Shown here one piece after another: positions 57,365-64,000 of a stretch of DNA of 64,000 bases. The position numbers were made by a program, and so were the translations under genes. The notes below the pieces were generated by a model. That model searched no databases and was not told the origin of the DNA. It saw only the letters and a program-made list of their open reading frames with translations. This DNA is from Echinometra lucunter (taxonomy: Eukaryota; Echinodermata; Echinoidea; Camarodonta; Echinometridae): assembly GCA_029962745.1 (NCBI GenBank), contig CM057152.1:27278507-27342506 (forward strand), given 5' to 3'. Position 1 is the first letter of the stretch. Each line of letters starts with the position of its first letter.

Positions 57365-59994
57365 TTATAAAAGGAGGTTTTAGTAGAGAGGGAATAGCAG
57401 GGGTTTGGGCACATAGGGTGTAGCACCTGTTCGCCTCGCGTTTGAGGGCGCATAGTACTATTACTGATTTACCTATTGAAAATGGCATGAAGTTGTCGTA
57501 TCGTTTCAGATTACCATCTGAATCTAGGAATCTCTCCGGCCAAAACTCTCGGGGGTTGTCCCACCCACTGGGGTCCATGTGACACGCATAAAGGTTGGCC
57601 AAAACAGTAGTCCCACGAGGAAGATGATATCCATTCGAGATTGTGACGTCGCGAGTGGTCACGTGAGGAATGGCGATAGGAATGACGTTGCCGAGGCGAA
57701 GAATCTCCTGCAGACAAGCCTTTGTTGTTTCAAAATGATAATAGAAAACCCTATTATATTTCATTTTTAAATACTAACTGTATTTGTTTAGTAAAACTTT
57801 TTGAAAGTCTATGGCTTCCAAAAGAATTTTATCTGTTAAGTATTCAACACATTTTGTGGAATGTCCATCTTTCGTAGATTAGAAATGAGCTCAAATTCCA
57901 AATTGCCGATGGCGACTTTATGATTCCAAAATCATATTGAGTATCGAAATCGGCTACTTTGCCCCTTGAAACGTCATGGGAGATTTGTAATAAGTAGACA
58001 ATGCTTCTAATCGATACTGTATCAGAATGACGGTAAACAAAATTAGTTACTATTTAGTCACAAATAATTATAGACAAAATTATTTTGAAAAGACTACAGA
58101 ATTCATTATCAACCAGCGATGAGAGTGGATGTATAGAGTTAGGGTTTCCTATATAATTTCTTCCGTACAATAGCTTTGCATCCAATTTACCTGCGTGTAT
58201 GGAAGGCAATGTCTGTCAGTCCAGACCGGGAGACGTAGGTCACCAACCACTTCATCAAGTTCCTTCTGAACCTTGATCTGAACATCTGGGTAGAGCACCG
58301 TGAAGACAATTGCCCACATCACTCCTGCATGAGTCGTTTCCGCTCCTCCAATGAACATATCAGTTGCAACGTATGTCACATCTTGGCAGATGGCTTGTTG
58401 ATGGTTCCTACCATGTACTTCGAGGACATCGTTCTCATTGTCGTAGTCTGTTTCATTGTAGGCTCTGTCATTGCCACGCTGTCGGTGACTGCAGGAATCT
58501 TCAGATGACGTGAAGTCATTCTTGTCACAAGTTTCAGTCTCCGCGGCGTCATTTTCATTCTTACTTTTGTCAGGAGACTTAGCAGAAGTCTTTTTCGATT
58601 TCATGTTGCGACCACCACAGACCTGCTTTGATTTGGCCTCATCTAAGCACAGGTCAATAAACCCACGGTTCTGCTCTAGCTCTTCTCCATCTTGCCTCTC
58701 CTCCACAAGTTTCTTCACGAAACCATAGATACCATCGTAACCCTCGGCTACAGCCTTATTCGCTTTCAGCGGCAAATACCACAAAATAGGGAAGAAGTTC
58801 ACTGCACTGGCGCTGGAAAGGTACCGAAAGAATTTGTCCCCCATTTTGAGTAATTGCTGAAAGTCCGGATCGTCGTATGAAAAGCCCTTACCGAAGCACA
58901 GAGAACAGATGATGTTGCATAGAGCCATGTGTACAATCTTGGAGACATCGATAGGCTGTCCTTGACTTGATTCTAAAATGGAAATGATGGAGGCAACGTC
59001 ACGTATTATCTTGACCTCCAGGTCAAGGGCATAGGGAGTCAATCCTCGTGTGACCTTGGACCACGCCTTGCGATGGGCTTGCCATTCCTGGGTAGGTTGT
59101 TCGTTGGCTATACCTGGTATAAATATCAAAGAATATATAATCGTAATAAGTTGTCTATATCTCTTCCTACGTTTGCGCTGAAAATACTATCTCAAACATT
59201 TTTGCTTAACACAACGAGAAATGAGTCATTTTTTTAATGTTCTGCATGACTTTTGTTATAAGACACTTTATAAATCATATCCATCATACCCATGAAAGGA
59301 AGAAAGGAGTCAATGACAAATTGATCAGTCTCCCCCTAATAGTTTTAGCACTAAATATCATTATCTGAACCTTTCTGAAGCTAACTATTTTCCCGAGTTA
59401 CCCATACTGATGCAAGGAGATTAGAACTGAGGGATATGGTGCTCGATGAGTTGGGATACAATCAGGAAGGGGGGGATGGAGAAGGGCCAGAGGAACAGAG
59501 AGAGATAGAGAGAGAAAGAGAGAAGGGGTTTGGGATGAATATGGATTGGAGAATGGGAGACAGCGATACAGAGAAACAGAGCAAGAAAGCGATGAAGAAG
59601 GTCTGAGAAAATAATGAGATCAGAAAGAGTTATTATTAGATCTGGAGGGGGCCGAGAGTGGGAAAGAAAAATCCCCTCACATAGCTGCAGCAACAATAAT
59701 TATGAAAAGGAATATGACAGAATTACAAACAATCCTTTACCTCGACCTTGGTTAACCTTGTTCAGCATCCACACAGGTCGTCCATCAAAACTCGTCGCTC
59801 TCCCAACGAAACACTCCCTGATGACGTCAGAGCTATTCAGAACGACGACCGTCTGCGCGCCGATCTTGAGCGAGAAAACGTTGCCATAGCGACGGCCAAG
59901 GCCCAGCAAGCTTTGGTGGAGACGACGACAGTCCAGGAATGGAAGGTATCCCAAGACTGGCACGCCGAGGGGACCCGAGGGGAAACGAGTCCTT
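56601..59994 (-). CDS. cytochrome P450, CYP2-clan type, N-terminal exon missing
   Basis: Exons on the minus strand: 59994-59741, 59113-58191, 57719-57473 and 56809-56601, with matching phases, giving 543 residues. The first visible residues (TRFPSGPLGVPVLGYLPF) are the Pro-rich hinge that follows the membrane anchor; the anchor exon is upstream and was not found, and the first visible base completes a split codon. Landmarks: WQAHRKAW helix C (95-102), I-helix GGAETTH (340-346), ExxR E397-R400, PERF (453-456) and the heme loop FSIGRRMCLGE with C479. It is a haem monooxygenase of the endoplasmic reticulum; the substrate is unknown. Exon 2 of those listed is unusually large (307 codons, several usual introns absent). 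It holds a hydrophilic, acidic, Ser/Asn-rich insert at about 244-327, before the I-helix, absent from typical family members. A stop TAG lies at 56603-56601 and AATAAA at 56391. Confidence 0.9.
57313..57362. repeat. poly-A and (TA)n microsatellite in P450 intron
   Basis: Simple-sequence tract between the last two exons of the P450 gene. Confidence 0.92.
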
Positions 59995-61220
59995 CTAAGG
60001 TTAAAGAGATGAGGTTCATTATGAAAGTTTCATTTTTCTTCGGCAAACGGCCAGCAGAATTGAATGAACTAAACCGATGCATTATTTTAAATCTCGACAT
60101 ACAAAGTAATGGAATCAAACTTCAAAGAGATGATTAATGTAAATCAGATTAATATTTCTGGAATTTTGTAAGTATGTTACACGAAATTCAAATAAAATCT
60201 AGGGCACAAAATCTGTCCTTTTTAATTCATGTATTTCCAAAAGGTGACGAATTAGAAGGAATTCATTTCAATTACTAGTACACCGAATATCTTTAAAGAA
60301 ACTACGACCATAAAACGTCAAATGCATGTTCGGGAAGTGAAAATTAACTCTTGAAATAATATTTTCAGCAAGCTTAGGAGGCGAGATGGAGCTGAGGAAG
60401 CTCCGACCTCCGATTACTAATAGCCAGGCATTGGGCTTTTAAAAAATCTGTTGCATATGTTGGGAACAAAATCATCATAATCATCATCATCATCATCAAA
60501 AGTGATGATGGTGATGATAATGATAATGATAATGATTATAATGATAATAATAGTAACGATAATAGTTATAATAATCATCATCATCATAATCACAATCATA
60601 ATAATTATTATAATAATGATGATGACAATACTAGCCTTCTAAAAAAAAACATTTATGGTGGTCACTGAAGTAAGAGCATTTGACATAAAAATCAGAGTCG
60701 TATAGTTTTTCATGTTGACCTTTTACAGCCCATTCGTCGTTTTGAATTATTCCACTGCAGTGACAGAATATTTGACTTATATGTAAGGTTTATCACTAAT
60801 TACAAGGCTAAAAGGCCCTGACAGATACTTAAAAACAGTAACAAAAGTCGAGTTGTTCTTTCGATTTGTCTACTTTAAAAATATTGAACTGATTATTCTA
60901 AAAACGATAATCCAAAGGTAATTCGACAAAGTGAAATACTTATCGCAATGAATTAGTAATGGAAAATAGTGTCACTCGTTCAAAACATGTTTATGTAGCA
61001 TTGGGTTGTTTCAAAATCGCAACAATTTTACACAGTTCACAAAAAACCATGCGTGAGCAAAGTCATGTACTTTAAAAATAAAGTTATTACCTAGTTTTGA
61101 TGAAATATCCTATTGCTAGAAAGCTCACCATGGCCATCAAAATCATAACTGATGATAGATTTATGATTCCAAGACAAACTGAATATAGATGTAACATGAT
61201 TTCTGTCGACTGCAACAAAA
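59995..61220. other. upstream of the visible P450 exons; (ATC/ATA)n at 60470-60625
   Basis: The expected P450 anchor exon (Met plus about 20 hydrophobic residues, ending in phase 2) was searched for by eye on the minus strand and not recognised. A degenerate GAT/ATA trinucleotide tract occupies 60470-60625. Confidence 0.35.
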
Positions 61221-61221
61221 G

Positions 61222-61326
61222 GAAACTTCGAAGATGTTGGAAGACTTGCAAAGAACATGCAGTTCTACATCAATGGATTGGTCGATGAGATGATTGCCCT
61301 ATTGCGAGTTTACTTGATGCAGAATG
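61222..61326 (+). CDS. possible internal exon of an unknown gene
   Basis: Bounded by CAACAAAAG and GTGAGGTA. The frame in between, NFEDVGRLAKNMQFYINGLV then DEMIALLRVYLMQN, looks like real protein, with alternating hydrophobic and charged residues and no low complexity. The phase (two bases, 34 codons, one base) equals the class common in the neighbouring genes. No partner exon was found and the family is not recognised. Confidence 0.3.
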
Positions 61327-61809
61327 GTGAGGTAATCACAGATAAAGTGATAAGAAATGGCAGTATCAGAATAAAGCAATGCTGAACATACCACTTCTCA
61401 TTCATGAGTTCGATTTGGCACCCTATCATTCGGACTGAAACACTCTGTTGTATTTGATGTTGTTGATTTACAGATGAACAGACAGCTTCAAGAAAAGCAA
61501 CAACCGTCACAACATAAACAAACTTGTAATGAACAGATGCAAGAGACGACTTTTTTTCTAGCTATGCTTTCATGGTCATTAATGAGGAATTGTTTTCAAA
61601 TGCTATTCTCCCTTGTGGGTCATATATTATCTGAATGGCACTTGGACAAATTCCAGTGGCGTATATAGAGGAAATTCTTCCCAAGACAAGAGGGGGGGGG
61701 GTAAGCATGAGCCAGTGCAATTTTTACAGTGATTCTGGCCTTCAAAAAAGATATTTGGGAGACGAATCCCTATTGCTGGATATGCCTCCAATAATTCTTA
61801 CTGCCATCA

Positions 61810-62162
61810 TTAATGAGCCATCCGGGGGGGGGGGGGGGGGCACTGTCATTACAAGATGGACACGATGCTCGTACATGGACTATCAAAATGGGCCCTAAAC
61901 AAGTAATTATCCTTCGATCTCAGAATACCCTAAACAAGTATTTTGTAATGTTTTCCCCACCCTAAACAAGTATTTTCAAATCAAGCTGTTGTTAAAGTAT
62001 ATCCCTTTTTCCTTCTTTTTTGCAATTTTGATGCCCTTTTCACTGTACGCGCGTATACATCGCCCGTCCGTGAAAAACAAACCTTTTTACGCGTTTTTGT
62101 GTACGAGCATGTTGTCCACCTTGTAATGGCAGTCCCCCACCCCCCCCCCGATAAGCCATTAA
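61810..62162. mobile_element. 353-bp element with TTAATG(A/G)C(C/T) termini
   Basis: Left arm 61810-61874 and right arm 62101-62162 are inverted copies: TTAATGAGCCATCCGGGG, G-run, GTCATTACAAGATGGACA and ATGCTCGTAC have counterparts TTAATGGCTTATCGGGG, G-run, GCCATTACAAGGTGGACA and ATGCTCGTAC. CCCTAAACAAGTA repeats three times inside. Nonautonomous element. Confidence 0.65.
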
Positions 62163-63018
62163 GAAACCTTGTCATGGTATCCATGTTTAGCTCTATTACA
62201 TATAATTAAAGCATGGCCATCACTTCTCAGAAGAACTATAATGAGCAATGATTTTGTTTTCTTTTATTGAAAAACCTTTTGAGGTCCTTAGTTTTATGAG
62301 AATGTGTAGCATAACGTCGGGAATTCCGGGGGTGCAATATCGAATGCTAGCCCCCCCCCCCCCCCCCCCCACCCTCCTTCCCCAGTAAGCTTTTAGTTAG
62401 CAGAGATAGTTCTAGGGGGAAAAAAGGCACACGATTTTTTTTTTTTTTTTTTTTTTTTTGCTTGTGACATAGTTTTATTCCGCCCTTTATATTTCCACAC
62501 AGATTTCCATCCATGAACACGAGCTGTGACTGTGTCTAGGGTAGGCACCAGAGGGTAATTTTTGCTTGAAATTAAAAAGAAAGTCTGTGGTGATACAAAT
62601 GAAATAACATGCTTAGGTTTGTAGTAGGCCCAAACATGAATCAGAAATATCATTTCTGAAATAAATTGTATCATGAAATACGTTATGTTAAGTGCATGGT
62701 TGGCCTTTCTAAGGTGTGGATGTTTCGGTTCAATGAAATTTTCATTGAACTTTGCCGTTGACAACACAAAGCACGGTGACGGTTGAAGGAGTCGCTTGCT
62801 GAACCATGAGGAAGTTGGAACTAAAAAAAAAATATTTGTGGTTAACAATGATAATCATTTCTCGTTTATTTATCCGTGTATCGGTGTGGTAATATTCTTC
62901 CCCATTTCTAACTCCAGAAAGGTACAGCATGAAATTATGTGTTTATGACGCGGAAGACGAATATTGGAGGATATCGTCCTTTGACCAAAATCAATTCCTT
63001 TCCATATAATCAGTGGAA
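62163..63018. other. intergenic with poly-C (62350) and poly-T (62437) tracts
   Basis: A 150-codon minus-strand frame (62393-62848) starts in simple sequence and shows no domain or splice support; it is not called. Confidence 0.3.
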
Positions 63019-63097
63019 ATGGATGTTATGTTCAAGTATTTGTTTATGTACGGACTATGCTGGGCAGTGCAAGAAGTAGGAGCACTCAATAGTACGG
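63019..63097 (+). CDS. possible first exon with signal peptide
   Basis: MDVMFKYLFMYGLCWAVQEV GALNST runs from an ATG at 63019 to a good donor (ACGG|GTAAGA) after 26 codons plus one base. A short hydrophobic core with a small-residue end resembles a secretory signal peptide, which is often alone in a first exon. The rest of the gene would lie beyond or near the right edge; no second exon was recognised by 64000. Confidence 0.35.
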
Positions 63098-63599
63098 GTA
63101 AGAAATTATGATTTCTACAATGAAAACCATATCAGCTGGTTGTAAATGTATAGCGGGTATGCCCGCTGTTAGCGGCGCTGTACATGACAGCGTGACATTC
63201 GTCGAAAGTCAAGCGAGCAGGTTGACGATCAAATAGCTGGGAATAAGATGACTGGTGTTAATACCTGACTGCTAAAAATCAAGTGTATGCTTGTAAGTAA
63301 GAGACCGGTGCACTAATACGTCCTCTTGAAAATGAAATTTCAACATGTTCAGTCGTCTACATTTAAATGATAGGTGATTTCAAGCACTGATTTGGCAGTA
63401 CTGCTTGCGTCCTAGGTCCTAATGCAAGCACTCTAAAGTGGGTTAGGTAACATTTAATTTACCCAATAATTTGTAAAAGGTAACAATTTCATGCAGTTTG
63501 TTGGGTAAAATTTAACCAAATATTAGGAGAGTTTACACAATGTTGGGTTTATATAGGTTAACCACAAAAACATGCATTATACGATTATTGGCTATAACC

Positions 63600-63760
63600 G
63601 GGCATGTTGGCCTAGGTTAGTGATAGAGCGTCCGCCTCATGAACGGGAGTTCTTCATGGGTTCGATCCCCGGCCGAGTCATACCAAAGACTTACAAAGAT
63701 GGGACCTTCTGCCTTCTAACCAGGCGCTCTGGAAATAAGAATAGAGAAGGGTAATAATAA
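63600..63760 (+). mobile_element. tRNA-like SINE head
   Basis: TTGGCCTAGGTTAGTGATAG and, 34 bases on, GGTTCGATCCC give A and B boxes. The body (GTCATACCAAAGACTTACAA AG, ACCAGGCGCTCTGG) differs from the SINE at 12068, so it is a second family. A free-standing tRNA is unlikely because the acceptor stem does not close. Confidence 0.5.
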
Positions 63761-63800
63761 CATAATATGTTATGGAGTGCCGGCTGGAAGATCAGCTGAT

Positions 63801-63814
63801 TATTATTATTATTA

Positions 63815-63879
<65 letters not shown>

Positions 63880-63885
63880 TATAAG
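63801..63885. repeat. (ATT)n microsatellite
   Basis: About 85 bases of ATT/ATC triplets. Confidence 0.95.
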
Positions 63886-64000
63886 TTTTACTCAACAAAC
63901 ATGCTTGTTCCTTTTTTACCAAATATGTGTGTTGTCTTTTGACCAATTACTCCGTTAAATGTTTCACCTAATATAAAAAAAAAATTATTCCAGAATGTTT

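Noticed and set aside
61310..61510. P450 membrane-anchor exon (MTVVAFLEAVCSSV)
   Set aside because: The hydrophobic stretch is too short, no basic halt-transfer follows, and the required phase-2 donor is not at the right place.
62393..62848. 151-codon minus-strand frame
   Set aside because: It ends in a poly-A-encoded Lys run and has no domain, splice or composition support.
63601..63690. Functional tRNA gene
   Set aside because: A and B boxes are present but the acceptor stem does not pair and the downstream body is SINE-like.
1..64000. CRISPR arrays, operons, phage or plasmid origins
   Set aside because: The window is intron-rich animal DNA; the tandem arrays have no spacer structure and none of these bacterial features is seen.

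Overview
The window is animal nuclear DNA. It is AT-rich, genes are split by short GT..AG-bounded exons, and microsatellites, MITEs, SINEs, LINE and Penelope remnants are abundant. Long foldback elements, a cluster of intronless divergent rhodopsin-type receptors and the recurrent octamer TAGGCCTA all point to an echinoderm, most likely a sea urchin. The species cannot be fixed from sequence alone.

Layout. 0.5-19.3 kb is a receptor neighbourhood on the minus strand. It holds two intact intronless GPCR genes (585-1601 and 8148-9134), a frameshifted copy (17626-18590) inside a segmental duplication of the 8-9.8 kb region, and a truncated fragment (16322-16616) abutting a decayed APE-type LINE (about 12.8-16.3 kb). 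Foldback, Penelope-like and SINE debris fills the spaces. 21.36-24.08 kb (minus) is a complete five-exon gene for a secreted protein with two fasciclin (FAS1) domains, reconstructed here as 343 aa. 24.5-27.1 kb is a cluster of palindromic MITEs and a GC-rich foldback element.

28.93-54.91 kb (plus) is one gene of 17 exons that joins in a single frame to 1019 codons. It encodes a hydantoinase A/oxoprolinase module followed by a DUF917 (S-methyl-thiohydantoin desulfurase-type) module. Its 12.1-kb first intron carries a 3.8-kb foldback transposon with 16-bp tandem repeats in the arms, an inverted-repeat pair, and two duplicated exon-like blocks on the minus strand. Convergent to it, 56.60-59.99 kb (minus), lies a microsomal-type cytochrome P450. 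Four exons are visible and the N-terminal anchor exon was not found. The right end has MITEs, a possible internal exon and a possible signal-peptide exon on the plus strand.

The genes do not form an operon or obvious pathway. The shared theme is environment-facing functions: chemosensory-like receptors, a secreted matrix protein, amide-ring hydrolysis and P450 oxidation. No wholly new system was proven. The best candidates for a second look are the metazoan hydantoinase-DUF917 fusion, the foldback elements, the duplicated exon-like blocks in intron 1, and the P450 insert. All exon boundaries were read by eye from splice motifs, phase and family conservation.
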